From contig NZ_VNHU01000004.1 in the NCBI RefSeq assembly GCF_008124785.1, forward strand, positions 232,689 through 296,688: a DNA stretch of 64,000 bases, written 5' to 3'. The notes below the pieces were generated by a model. That model had not been told where the DNA came from. It worked only from the letters and a program-made list of their open reading frames with translations, and did no database searches. This document shows, piece by piece, positions 36,495 through 45,570 of the stretch (position 1 is its first letter; each line of letters begins with the position of its first letter). This stretch comes from Aquimarina intermedia. Lineage in GTDB: Bacteria; Bacteroidota; Bacteroidia; Flavobacteriales; Flavobacteriaceae. The translations under genes were made by a program, and so were the position numbers.

Positions 36495-37736
36495 TTAGGA
36501 CTTATATGTATGGTCTAAATAGGATGCTATGGTGCTTCCATCTTCTTTAAAATTTAATGAAAACGGAATTTGTAAACTATCAACGGTAACATTTCCAGAC
36601 CAGGTTCCTAAAAATCTTTCATCGTTCACCACTGACCTATACTCACTTATTTCTGTGATTTCATTTAATTTGGTTGGAGAGTAAGCCGGTAAAACTATTT
36701 TGGTTAATTCATCAACTATTTCATTACATATAGTTCTATTTGATGAATTGATCATGACCGTTATAGCAATCTTCTCTTCAGGTATAAGCTTTAGTGTAGC
36801 ACTTGCTCCCATCATCCCTCCTTCGTGCCAAACGATCCTATAACCATTATCGTTTGGTTTCACATACCATCCGAGTCCATAGTATGCATACTTATGATAA
36901 TGAAAAAGCGCATCTGGATTTTTGTAATTATGTATTTGTTCTATGCCTTGAGCAGACAAAATGGTTTTCGGGTGTGTTTTTAGATGAAAATTTCCAAATT
37001 GAATTAAGTCAGTAATACTTGTATAGATATTTCCTGAGCCCGGAGTATTATTAATAACGTCCGGAAGCTCTACCAAACCAGCAGTATATTTCTTGGCTTC
37101 TTGAATCTCTTCCTTCAAACTATTTTTGTATCCTTGAACATAAGAATGCTTCATGCCCAACGGATCAAACACTTTTTCCTGCATAAAAGCATGATAAGTC
37201 TTTCCGCTATTAGTAGTAATAATATAATCCAACAACCCATACCCTAAATTTGAATATTCAGAAATGAGATTTGGGGGATGATGAAGGGTTCCGAATGTAT
37301 CAAATGCTTCTTCAAAAGAAGGTATAGGTCTACTTTCATCAGCATAACTTATGTCGAAATAGGTACCAAAGCCCGAAGTATGATCTAGCAAATTACGCAC
37401 TGTAACCGTACCTTTTACGTCAAAGAAATTTTGGAAACGTAACTTCCCCATATAATTTTCAGCAGCAAGATCTATATCAATTATATTTTGCTCATCAAGA
37501 ACCATTATTCCGGTGACGGTTAAAGCTTTGGATATAGACGCTATTTGATAGGTAGTATTTATAGTAGCACTTATATTGTTTGCTATATCTGCTTTTCCAA
37601 ATGCCTTTTGATATATAGTCTTTCCATTTTTTGAGACAGCAAATACAACAGAAGGAATTTCTTTATTTGATATTTTGTTCTTAATTGATATTTCAAGGGT
37701 AGCAATATCAGAAATTGACTGTGAGTATCCTGACAT
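36495..37736 (-). CDS. Serine hydrolase of the beta-lactamase class C/DD-peptidase family
   Basis: Protein with the SxxK motif SISK near residue 64, Tyr-x-Asn as YSNLGYG, and WHEGGMMG as the third motif, followed by a short C-terminal beta-sandwich (LGTWSGNVTVDS). These proteins act as esterases, peptidases or cell-wall hydrolases rather than true beta-lactamases. The ATG at 37736 gives 413 residues but lies inside what looks like a signal peptide: the frame stays open 20 codons upstream and encodes a lysine-starting hydrophobic run (KVKLVIIHIF, then CLIFLVLFC). That upstream part has no ATG, GTG or TTG. Either an unusual start codon is used or the start was lost. Confidence 0.8.
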   Translation of the reverse strand: MSGYSQSISDIATLEISIKNKISNKEIPSVVFAVSKNGKTIYQKAFGKADIANNISATINTTYQIASISKALTVTGIMVLDEQNIIDIDLAAENYMGKLRFQNFFDVKGTVTVRNLLDHTSGFGTYFDISYADESRPIPSFEEAFDTFGTLHHPPNLISEYSNLGYGLLDYIITTNSGKTYHAFMQEKVFDPLGMKHSYVQGYKNSLKEEIQEAKKYTAGLVELPDVINNTPGSGNIYTSITDLIQFGNFHLKTHPKTILSAQGIEQIHNYKNPDALFHYHKYAYYGLGWYVKPNDNGYRIVWHEGGMMGASATLKLIPEEKIAITVMINSSNRTICNEIVDELTKIVLPAYSPTKLNEITEISEYRSVVNDERFLGTWSGNVTVDSLQIPFSLNFKEDGSTIASYLDHTYKS

Positions 37737-38069
37737 GCAAAATAGTACTAAAAATATTAAACAAAAAATATGGATTATTACTAACTTTACTTTAGAGACG
37801 ATTCAAATTCGATACTATTACAATTATCATTGGAAATGAAATAGTATGATTTCTTCTTGTACTTTATCTGCCGAGTATACTATGCAAGAAGCGTTGACCG
37901 ATATACAGTAATAAAAGTACTAAAAACCATTTATTATAGAAAAAAGAATAGCATCTATCTACTACTTGTAAGTCAAACCAACACGTCTAAACATAGTTTT
38001 ACGAAGACAATACACGAAAGCTCAAACAAAGGAATCATATAGTTTGAATAGTTACACAGTCTTTTATAT

Positions 38070-38195
38070 TTAATTTCGGTAGTTCTTTCGGTTCATTTCT
38101 TCTACTCCATTCTGATAGCTCCATCCTAATTGTTTAAAATAAAAATCAACCCAGTCACCCACCTTAAAACTCTTGCTCCCATTATAAAGCACTCC
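38070..38195 (-). pseudogene. C-terminal fragment of an unidentified protein
   Basis: A 41-codon frame reads convincingly like protein (YNGSKSFKVGDWVDFYFK, LGWSYQNGVEEMNRKNY) but has a stop just upstream and no start. It appears to be the 3' remnant of a deleted gene. I do not recognise the family. Confidence 0.4.
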
Positions 38196-38294
38196 TTAGG
38201 TTTGTTGACAATTAAAGCAGGATTGATGTTAAACTCACAAATATACTTCAATATGGCTGACTAGTACCTACATTTTTTGATCATTGTATTTATC

Positions 38295-39173
38295 CTAAAC
38301 AGAGGCTGTCACAGTTCTCCTTCCAAATTGCCACATTAGAATTCCCCCTGTTATGAACATCCATATAGAATAAGCACCGATTGGAATTCCCATTTCTATA
38401 TTGTTTAATATTGAAGTTGCAATTACAAACGCCAATGTGCCGTTTTGAATACCACTCTCAATTGTAATTGAAATAACGCTTTCTAATTTCAGCTTAAATA
38501 ATTTGGCTGTCAAATAGCCTACACCCATGGTCACAAGATTTAATACTAGTGTAACGAGTCCGGCAGCTTTCATTCCATCCACTAAAATAGCCGCATTGGC
38601 TCCCAATACTGCTATAAATACTAATATAAAAATTATCGTAGAAGCCGTACGCATTGGTTTTTCCATTCGTTTTGCAAAATTGGTTTTATATTTTCGAATG
38701 AGCATTCCTATGGAAATAGGTATAACCGTTATTCCCATTATTTGTACGATAGTATCTAGTACAGGTAATTGTATTGCGATATCTGTAGTACTATCAAAAT
38801 AGGCCAATGCGTACGATAGGATAAACGGTATGGTAAATATACTTACAACACTAGCAAAAGCGGTCAAGGTAACGGATAGCGCAATATTTCCCTTACATAC
38901 CTGCGTTATCAAATTACTGGTTGCACCGCCAGGGCAAGTTGCCAAAATCATGACGCCCACAGCCATGACCGGACTCAGATCAAAAGTGATGGCTAACAGA
39001 AAGCCAATAATAGGTAAGAAAATAAGTTGATTGGTAAGACCGATCAAAAAAGCTTTCGGAAATTTAACGATTCTCGTGAAATCGGCAGGAACTAGCGTCA
39101 TTCCCATTCCTAACATAATAATTGCTAGAGATAGTGGCAGGAACACTTTCCCTATTAGTTCAGCTGCTGTCAT
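38295..39173 (-). CDS. Bile acid:sodium symporter (BASS) family transporter
   Basis: Inner-membrane protein of 292 residues with about nine to ten helices and the BASS core motifs: CPGGATSNLITQVCKGNIALSVTLTAF and, near the end, SGIQNGTLAFVIATS. Family members carry bile acids, pantothenate, pyruvate or other organic anions with Na+; the substrate here is unknown. It stands alone on the minus strand, with no neighbour that indicates a pathway. Confidence 0.88.
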   Translation of the reverse strand: MTAAELIGKVFLPLSLAIIMLGMGMTLVPADFTRIVKFPKAFLIGLTNQLIFLPIIGFLLAITFDLSPVMAVGVMILATCPGGATSNLITQVCKGNIALSVTLTAFASVVSIFTIPFILSYALAYFDSTTDIAIQLPVLDTIVQIMGITVIPISIGMLIRKYKTNFAKRMEKPMRTASTIIFILVFIAVLGANAAILVDGMKAAGLVTLVLNLVTMGVGYLTAKLFKLKLESVISITIESGIQNGTLAFVIATSILNNIEMGIPIGAYSIWMFITGGILMWQFGRRTVTASV

Positions 39174-39436
39174 AGGCTAATAAATTATTAATATTTATAC
39201 GCTGCTTGAATTAACAAACATTAGGTTGATTGTTATTATCTAATCTTCTTTCTTTCAGCATTATTCTACCATAATCAAACATCATCAGCAATTTATAGGC
39301 ACTCTCAAGAATATTGTTAGTTACAAAAAGAAAAAACTCTTTCATAAGTATTAAATGTAAGTATCTACTATGACATATAATTAAAGTCGTTATGAAAGTA
39401 AACTGTGCGCTAGGATAACTTACTAGTATACTTGGA

Positions 39437-39961
39437 TTAAGGTTTTTTTCTAACCCCTTCTAATATATCCGAATTCAAATTCATTTCCGAGCTTGATTTG
39501 TGTAGCACAGATATATCCCCTGTAGACTCTAAAACTACAGCCTCAACTTGGTCAAAATCTAATACATTAGCCTCTCTAAGTTTGGCGATTAGCTGCGTTT
39601 TTTCGATACGAGCGTACTTTAGATTATCGTACAGGATTTCATTCCCATTCATAAGCAACAATGGCTTATTAGAAATTATAGCACTCACCATAGAGAACTT
39701 TCTTTGCAAGTAGGAAAATATATATGTTAGAATCAGTAAACTAGCAATTGCCGTTGCACCGTGTGAAATGCTCGTACTCGATGTTAGCGTTGAGGATATG
39801 ATACTACCAATTGCAACTGTGAATGCAAAATCATATGCTGTGAATTTTGCAAAAGATCTCAGCCCAATAATCCGTGTTAAGGTAACGACAGCCACAAAAA
39901 TTAATATACTTCCTACAAATGTTTCCCAAAGTGGGTCCTTAAAATTATAAATCCATTCCAT
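39437..39961 (-). CDS. DUF421 (YetF-like) membrane protein
   Basis: Protein of 174 residues with three helices (about 12-30, 42-62, 68-88) and the DUF421 cytosolic beta-rich domain (SNKPLLLMNGNEILYDNL, RIEKTQLIAKLREANV, EAVVLESTGDISVL). YetF-type proteins are small membrane proteins with a proposed channel or stress role. Starts 30 bp after the stop of the 39992 gene, so a two-gene unit is likely. Confidence 0.85.
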   Translation of the reverse strand: MEWIYNFKDPLWETFVGSILIFVAVVTLTRIIGLRSFAKFTAYDFAFTVAIGSIISSTLTSSTSISHGATAIASLLILTYIFSYLQRKFSMVSAIISNKPLLLMNGNEILYDNLKYARIEKTQLIAKLREANVLDFDQVEAVVLESTGDISVLHKSSSEMNLNSDILEGVRKKP

Positions 39962-39991
39962 TGAAAATATTTTAAATTTTGTTATTTATAT

Positions 39992-40432
39992 TTAATTTGT
40001 TTCTTCTAAAGCATACGAGGATCTTGATGGTCGTAAATAAATCAAAACAACAAGTAAAATCACTTGCAGTAATAGGACAAAAATTTTAGGGTTAATTTCC
40101 TTGAAATTTATGAACAATGCAGCATGACTTGCTATATAAATCCATAGCAAAATAAACCCCCATTTTTTGCGAGCAATAATTCCGATAGCACCCACAGTTA
40201 GCAATACACCCATCATCGAGATATATGCAAAATATTCTATGGGCGTTAAAGATACCTGTTGTTTGCTTGCCCTAGCATCAATAAACTGTTTTACTTCCAA
40301 GGTCGCCTCATTCAATTCTGAAATATTTACAATTTCAAATGTTTGAGCGAGTAATGCGCCACCAACACCAACTCTAATTATACCATACCCAAGTAAAAGG
40401 ACAGCTATGAATATACTTATTTTATTTTTCAT
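39992..40432 (-). CDS. Four-helix hypothetical membrane protein
   Basis: Protein of 146 residues with helices at about 7-28, 66-88, 92-110 and 116-134, a short extracytoplasmic segment (about 30-65) and a C-terminal Arg-rich tail. No family recognised. It precedes the DUF421 gene by 30 bp on the same strand and probably shares its transcript. Confidence 0.7.
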   Translation of the reverse strand: MKNKISIFIAVLLLGYGIIRVGVGGALLAQTFEIVNISELNEATLEVKQFIDARASKQQVSLTPIEYFAYISMMGVLLTVGAIGIIARKKWGFILLWIYIASHAALFINFKEINPKIFVLLLQVILLVVLIYLRPSRSSYALEETN

Positions 40433-40820
40433 ATGTGATAATTTTGCAATGTAGTTGGCAAATTGATTTCTTTTTTTAATGAAGTTCTTTCAATCAATTA
40501 TCGTGTTTGGGCGAACACGAGTAATCACAATAATTGATATTCAGTATGATGTGAGTCGTTTTTCGTCATCTGCGCGTTGGTTACTTGATTTCTTTATATT
40601 TCAACCTTATTTCGTACTGCTATAAATGCGACCGTTCTTGATTCTCTCTATTACTTAGCTGCTTTGATCTATTGCATACCTATAATAGTGTTATCCTTCA
40701 ATGAACTAGAAAAATTTAAGATAGTAATCCGGTACAAAAATTAATATTTCAACAAATTATTGTAGTTTGCTGTAATTCACGTATCAAACAAAATGTTGTA
40801 TGATGTATATGGTTTACTTA
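40433..40820. other. Intergenic region with a nested inverted repeat
   Basis: About 390 bp without a usable ORF. It contains the structured element at 40493-40538. The remainder has broken minus-strand frames without recognisable homology. It includes the upstream region of the 39992 gene. Confidence 0.4.
40493..40538. repeat. Nested inverted repeat (possible structured element)
   Basis: Outer arms ATCAATTAT / ATAATTGAT (9 bp, perfect) enclose an inner hairpin CGTGTT / AACACG with a 6-nt loop; a 10-nt one-sided bulge lies between. There is no T-run, so it is not a simple terminator. Lies 60 bp upstream of a membrane-protein gene. Confidence 0.45.
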
Positions 40821-41855
40821 TTAATATTGAAGAACTTCAACATATTCTATTTGCTTAAGATATTTTTCCAAGAAACTTTTGTGTGATGCACCTATAATGA
40901 CCAATATTCTTTTTCCCGGATTACGTGCTATGACATTCATGATATTTGCGGTAATCTGCAAATTTCTCATTTCCCACAAAGAAAATCTGGCACGATCCGA
41001 TTTTGACGGAAAATTGGTTTCAAGCCACACCTTCCATTGTGCGCTATAGTCTTGATCCATAAATTCTTGACTATTGAGAAATGTATATAACTCTGATAAA
41101 TCTTTTACTTGTATCCCTTCTTGGGTAATTTTATTAAGTTTATGGAAGATTGGTTGTTGACCAATATTCTTTAAAATATCAGAATTATTCTGAAAATCCT
41201 GCATGAATTGAGGATAAAATTTTAGTAACAATGACTCATCCTGAAAATTATCGATGGGCACTAAGGATGGAATCCTTTCTTGTATCGCTAAAGAAACAGC
41301 CAAACTATAAAATTCGTTGTGATTGGTTCTTTTTTGTTCCAAGAATTTTGCTACATATTGATCAAAATCAGTTTTAAAAACTGACGTGTCATCAAGGTAA
41401 GTATATTGCAATACTGCAGATGGAATATCTGTAATAGCGAGTAAATTATATATTAATTCTTTCCGTTCATTTGGTGTAAGCTGCTCTTTTCTCAACAAGG
41501 TTTCACTAGTTTTCTGAGCTTCTACAAACGTAAAATCTTTAACAATTTGTATTGTGTCAGCCATTTTAAGATATGGTTTCCCAAAACCTCCTTTTGTAAT
41601 CCCGTCAAATGCATTGTCACGTCTTGATACAATGTCATTCAATAGTTCACCAGACATTTTTTCAATTCCGATAACCTCAAAATTAAAACTATCTAATTTC
41701 GATATAACATTGGATAACATTTGATTTTCAAAACCAGCCATTTGATGTAAGTGGGAGGTTCCCAACACAAGTAGTTGTGTTTTATCAACTTGTGCCCTAG
41801 TCATTAATGGAAATAAATAAAATACGAGTATTACTACTATAGAATATTTTTTCAT
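40821..41855 (-). CDS. DUF5694 protein (TraB/ChaN-like fold)
   Basis: Exported protein of 344 residues with a signal peptide (SIVVILVFYLFPLMTRAQ). The start of the mature part (LLVLGTSHLHQ), EVIGIEKM and the end (RILVIIGASHKSFLEKYL) match DUF5694, a family related to TraB/PrgY hydrolases in which GxxH and the ending GxSH carry the presumed metal ligands. Single gene. Function unknown. Confidence 0.82.
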   Translation of the reverse strand: MKKYSIVVILVFYLFPLMTRAQVDKTQLLVLGTSHLHQMAGFENQMLSNVISKLDSFNFEVIGIEKMSGELLNDIVSRRDNAFDGITKGGFGKPYLKMADTIQIVKDFTFVEAQKTSETLLRKEQLTPNERKELIYNLLAITDIPSAVLQYTYLDDTSVFKTDFDQYVAKFLEQKRTNHNEFYSLAVSLAIQERIPSLVPIDNFQDESLLLKFYPQFMQDFQNNSDILKNIGQQPIFHKLNKITQEGIQVKDLSELYTFLNSQEFMDQDYSAQWKVWLETNFPSKSDRARFSLWEMRNLQITANIMNVIARNPGKRILVIIGASHKSFLEKYLKQIEYVEVLQY

Positions 41856-42218
41856 TGTATCTTTTTATTAAAGTATTTATAGTGTGACGCAAGTTTGTAT
41901 CTTTTGTTACGCATATAATATTCATGAGTAATACAAGTAAATATTAACAGTTGTTTATCAGAACATTACAACTGCAAGACAATTTCTTCATTTGTTCCTA
42001 TCATTACATTATTTGTTATAAATTTCTTCAAAAATCTTACAATGAGAATACAGAATATATGACGTGTAGCTATTTAAAAGCGCTCGACACAATATGTAAC
42101 TTGTATGATTCCTTTAGAATTAATTATTGAGGTAATTGACGTAATATCTCCCTTAGGTAAGTGCTCGGGTGACTTTCTGATTATTTTACTAATGGATGTT
42201 CCTCGTATCCTTTTTGAA
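41856..42218. other. Intergenic region, nothing recognised
   Basis: About 360 bp upstream of the DUF5694 gene. AT-rich; no RNA, repeat or good promoter box was seen. Confidence 0.4.
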
Positions 42219-42840
42219 CTACCTTTTTACTCCTACAAAGCGTATTTCCGAGCCTTTTCCATTATGATAGCCTCCCTCCTGCAATTGAATTTCTTTTTCT
42301 TCTAGGAGTTGTATGTCATACCTATTAAAACTCCTTTTATTTCATCGATAGAAAGTAAGGAAGCTACATCCGGAGGTGCAACTATTTTTTCGTCTTTTTT
42401 CCGGTACTCGAGATTATTTTTACTAAACGCTTCAAATATTAGAATCCACCTCGTTTAAGCTTCTTATCCAGTATTTTATGATAACCCGATTTAATTTTGG
42501 GCGGAAAATGTGCATAAAACAAGGCAATAGCATCAAAAGATGCATTTTGAAAATCTAACTGAGGCAGCAAACCAACCTGATAATCTATAGTTACCCTACT
42601 CTCTTCAGCCAATTGCAGTGCTTTCTTCCTGCCTTGCTCACTAATATCAAATGCCTTAACATCCCAACCTAATTTTGAAGTGTACACTGCGTTTCTTCCT
42701 TCACCTTCTGCACCAAAAAGTATGACACCGGGTTTCAGTTTGGGAAGTTGATCTTTTAAAAAAACATTAGGTGCTACTCCGTAAGCATACGCTTCTTGCT
42801 CATACCTATCATCCCATTTTTTGGTCCAGTTATCATGCAT
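42219..42840 (-). pseudogene. SAM-dependent methyltransferase with two frameshifts (TehB-like)
   Basis: The first 133 codons give a class I methyltransferase: [15 protein letters not shown], the SAM site [14 protein letters not shown] and the later [19 protein letters not shown]. The frame then stops after KRGGF. In the next frame the protein continues ([33 protein letters not shown]), stops again near 42305, and a third frame finishes it ([27 protein letters not shown]) at a TAG at 42219. So a normal gene of roughly 200 codons has been broken by two small indels, or the assembly has two errors. In intact form it would methylate small metabolites or detoxify metalloids. Confidence 0.8.
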
Positions 42841-43036
42841 AGCTAAAACGATTATTGAGAATTACATTATGTTTAAATACTATAGGTCTCCAGTTTCTCA
42901 CGTTTTACGTAATTGTTCACGTTTTGTAATTTCTTCTGAATAGGTTAGACAAACTATTCTTTCAAACTTAAGAAGATTTAGTCAAGACCTATTATTGCAA
43001 CGTAAATATAAATCGGGAAACCAACTGTAACCAGTT

Positions 43037-43525
43037 TTATTTATTTCTAATTTGAAATATATGATTTGAATGAAACCAAAACTCCTTTTCACTTTGCAAC
43101 GCATCATTTGATAACGATTCATTTCTCAACATTCCTTTAAAAAGTTTTCCATCCCTTTCGGTTATCTCTACCCAAATTCTTTCTACATCAAAATTTTTAT
43201 CCAAGAATTTTAATTTCACAAAACGCTTTGTCCCCACTCGTTCTTTTTCCTGTTTAGTTGGAATTGGATGGTCATAAATAATTTCAGTAGCAGTTTTAGC
43301 TATATCCACTAATTCGAATTTATCCTTCTCAAAAGTTGGTAGTCGAGCATCAAAGGCAATCTCCACATATACTGCTTTATAATTTTCCAGTATCTTATTT
43401 TCCCTTTTTGTCAGAGGTAGTTTTTTACCAAAATATTTATCCTCTTTTCTCATTTGCTTTTTCAATGAGAAATATAAAATGATTCCGATGATTAAAAACG
43501 GTATACTGTTAATTATATAATTCAT
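43037..43525 (-). CDS. DUF2314-like membrane-anchored protein
   Basis: Protein of 162 residues with one N-terminal helix (YIINSIPFLIIGIILYF) and a soluble domain whose second half resembles DUF2314: FDVERIWVEITERDGKLFKG, MLRNESL and the closing FHSNHIFQI. DUF2314 proteins are of unknown function and often sit in polymorphic-toxin or small accessory contexts. No operon partner. Confidence 0.6.
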   Translation of the reverse strand: MNYIINSIPFLIIGIILYFSLKKQMRKEDKYFGKKLPLTKRENKILENYKAVYVEIAFDARLPTFEKDKFELVDIAKTATEIIYDHPIPTKQEKERVGTKRFVKLKFLDKNFDVERIWVEITERDGKLFKGMLRNESLSNDALQSEKEFWFHSNHIFQIRNK

Positions 43526-43877
43526 TTTTAAAGTTGTAAGCGACGTGTTCCTGTATTAATGCGTTACCTGATTCACTAACTAATATAGTAAATCAAATCC
43601 AAATAGAGATTTCGCAAAATGTGAACTAAACGAACTGGCGTAAGAAATCTTAGTTAATTTGATTCGATGTTTTAATCTATTACATATTATTTTAGTGTGA
43701 TGCGCTTCAAACAGACGTAGTCATCGTTCTAGAGTATTTATAAAGATAAGACTTTTTGTGATGTGGTTTATATTTCTTATTTTAGGATAGTAAATACATC
43801 CTTGAAAACAGGAAGAGTGTATTACGTGATTCCCGGTAAATGTTCATAGTTTCAAATAATTTTTAAACATTTTTAAT
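43526..43877. other. Upstream region of the small Cys-rich peptide gene
   Basis: About 350 bp with no ORF of note. It must carry the promoter of the peptide gene at 43878; I see no exact TTG-N17-TAnnTTTG pair. Confidence 0.4.
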
Positions 43878-44033
43878 ATGAAAACCTTATTAAATATAGG
43901 TAAAGTCCTGAGTAAGTCAGAACAACAATTTATTAACGGTGGCGGCTATCAAAGTTGTACATGCGACCCGTGTGATGTGACATGTACCAGTAGTGGCATT
44001 TGTCCTGTGTGTCCGGATGAGGATCAACCATAG
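43878..44033 (+). CDS. Cys-rich peptide with a double-glycine-type leader
   Basis: Short gene of 51 codons. The N-terminus (MKTLLNIGKVLSKSEQQFIN) ends in Gly-Gly-Gly and looks like the bacteriocin-type leaders of Flavobacteriaceae that end in GG and are cut by peptidase-containing ABC transporters. The core of about 28 residues has six cysteines (CTCDPCDVTC then GICPVC) and an acidic tail (PDEDQP). An AT-rich stretch ends directly before the ATG. No processing enzyme, transporter or immunity gene lies close by, so maturation would occur in trans. Roles as a bacteriocin, a signal or a metal-binding peptide are all open. Confidence 0.7.
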   Translation: MKTLLNIGKVLSKSEQQFINGGGYQSCTCDPCDVTCTSSGICPVCPDEDQP

Positions 44034-44341
44034 GATTAACCTTTGCTTTTATGAATATATAAAAAGTAGCGGGTTGAAACTTGCTTTTCTTTTACGGTCT
44101 GCAGTAAAGAGTACTTTTTGAAAAAACAGCTATTAGCGATATTTAAAGTAGCGCAAAGTATGCTTATGTCTCAGACAAATATCTCGTCAGACTTCTGGAA
44201 CTTAAGAAGTAGCTACGCGCATTATACAATCCATAAAAGTAAAAATACTAACTCAGTACAATCAGCGCTGTTTTTATTTCCTGTAACACCTACCTCGCTA
44301 ATGCTTACTTAAGGACTTTAATTGGAACTATTAAAAGATTA
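44034..44341. other. Intergenic region after the peptide gene
   Basis: About 310 bp. A 64-codon plus-strand frame (from a TTG at 44118) has no recognisable features and is probably chance. No clear terminator was seen after the peptide gene. Confidence 0.4.
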
Positions 44342-44570
44342 TTAGACAAAATGCTTTAAATGATATTTTGAAGGCATGTTTAGAATATATAAACTGATCT
44401 TTATAGCATCTCTTATGTCTCCGATTCTAATATTCTGATTTGGGCTATGCTGTTTATTATCCATATTTACCATAGGAATAATTACGGTGGCCACGTCTAA
44501 TTTGTTTACAGCAGGTACTAGTAGGTACAATACACCCCATTAAATGGTTATAGGTTCATCACCAAAACTT
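44342..44570 (-). pseudogene. C-terminal fragment of an M20-family peptidase
   Basis: The last 75 or so codons of an M20 metallopeptidase remain: FGDEPITI, a stop, then VNKLDVATVIIPMVNMDNKQ and HSPNQNIRIGDIRDAIKISL. The NMDNKQHSPN stretch is the metal/substrate site at the family's C-terminus. The N-terminal three quarters are missing and the fragment joins a short-chain dehydrogenase fragment, so a deletion has fused two dead genes. Confidence 0.6.
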
Positions 44571-44693
44571 TGGTTTAATTGAGTTTTTATCTTCTTTTAA
44601 AATAAGAATCAAGACTTGTTCTAAAAACGTAAGTTTTAGGGCACTAAGTTTACCAACTCCATCTGTACTTCCGGTAATTAATATTGTTTTCAT
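44559..44693 (-). pseudogene. N-terminal fragment of a short-chain dehydrogenase
   Basis: An ATG 2 bp after the stop of the cupin gene opens MKTILITGSTDGVGKLSALK, the nucleotide-binding start of an SDR enzyme, but homology fades after some 30 codons and the frame stops at 44559. It was once the third gene of the oxidoreductase-cupin operon. Confidence 0.6.
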
Positions 44694-44695
44694 AG

Positions 44696-45559
44696 TTAAT
44701 TAATTTTTATACTCCCATTTGTTCTTATGTAAAGGATAACGTCATTTTTTGAGGTTGAAATTGAATGAATTGCTTTGTTAGTTGAACTAAAATAACTACC
44801 AGCGTCTAATATTTTTGTTTCTTGATTTTGAGGGAGTGTATAGTTCAATTCACCCTCAATTACCACCGAATGTAAAACCGATCTATCTGATTGTAGGCTT
44901 CCACTAAATGTTTTTGGAAGTTTTATAAAAAGTCCTTTTGAGTCCTTGGCTTCCCATAGAAAACTTAGTTCAGCTTTACTATTAGAATCAATCCAATTTG
45001 TATGTTTACTGTTTAGCCAAACTACATTTGAGGCATTAATGTTAATTGGTCGCTCTCCGTTGTCGTACGCTTCCTCTATTGGTTGCACTAAATACGGTCC
45101 TTTATCAATTTCAACCAATGCTAAATTTTCTTCACCTTTGGCAGCAGTAATATGTGATTCTCCTTTGGGTTGTGTCCAAAAACTACCTGGTTTCATCCAC
45201 ATAGTTGCAGCCTGTGGATCGTCATTATGAATACTTCCTTTAATAACTACAGCTCGGTAAGTTACATTGTGAATATGTGGTGGTGATGAAAATCCGTCAA
45301 CAAACTTTGCCAAAAATCCAGTGGCAACTTCATCGTTTCTATCACCCCAAATGGTTCCCGCTTGTGGACTTTGATCTCCTCTTGCAGGATTTAATTTTTC
45401 CCATTTAATTTCGCTACTTAACAGAACTTTGTTTGTTGGATTTTCTACCTGCTCAAAATTATTGTTTTCAGCTTCATTTTTTAGCTGTCTGTTATCTTTA
45501 CAAGAGGTTAAAAACAAAAATGATACAATTAGTGCTGTGTATACAAATCTTAAAGTCAT
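44696..45559 (-). CDS. DUF4437 cupin lipoprotein
   Basis: Lipoprotein of 287 residues ([10 protein letters not shown]). Two cupin barrels are apparent: the first with [22 protein letters not shown] and [15 protein letters not shown], the second with [16 protein letters not shown] and [17 protein letters not shown]. The match is to DUF4437. It lies 11 bp after the MDR oxidoreductase stop in the HxlR-controlled unit. Enzyme or sensor role unknown. Confidence 0.82.
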   Translation of the reverse strand: MTLRFVYTALIVSFLFLTSCKDNRQLKNEAENNNFEQVENPTNKVLLSSEIKWEKLNPARGDQSPQAGTIWGDRNDEVATGFLAKFVDGFSSPPHIHNVTYRAVVIKGSIHNDDPQAATMWMKPGSFWTQPKGESHITAAKGEENLALVEIDKGPYLVQPIEEAYDNGERPININASNVVWLNSKHTNWIDSNSKAELSFLWEAKDSKGLFIKLPKTFSGSLQSDRSVLHSVVIEGELNYTLPQNQETKILDAGSYFSSTNKAIHSISTSKNDVILYIRTNGSIKIN

Positions 45560-45570
45560 AACATTATTTC

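Noticed and set aside
40493..40538. Nested hairpin considered as a terminator
   Set aside because: No T-run follows on either strand, and no gene ends there.
44118..44312. 64-codon frame after the Cys-rich peptide gene
   Set aside because: No ATG at the start and no link to peptide maturation enzymes; I do not call it an immunity gene.
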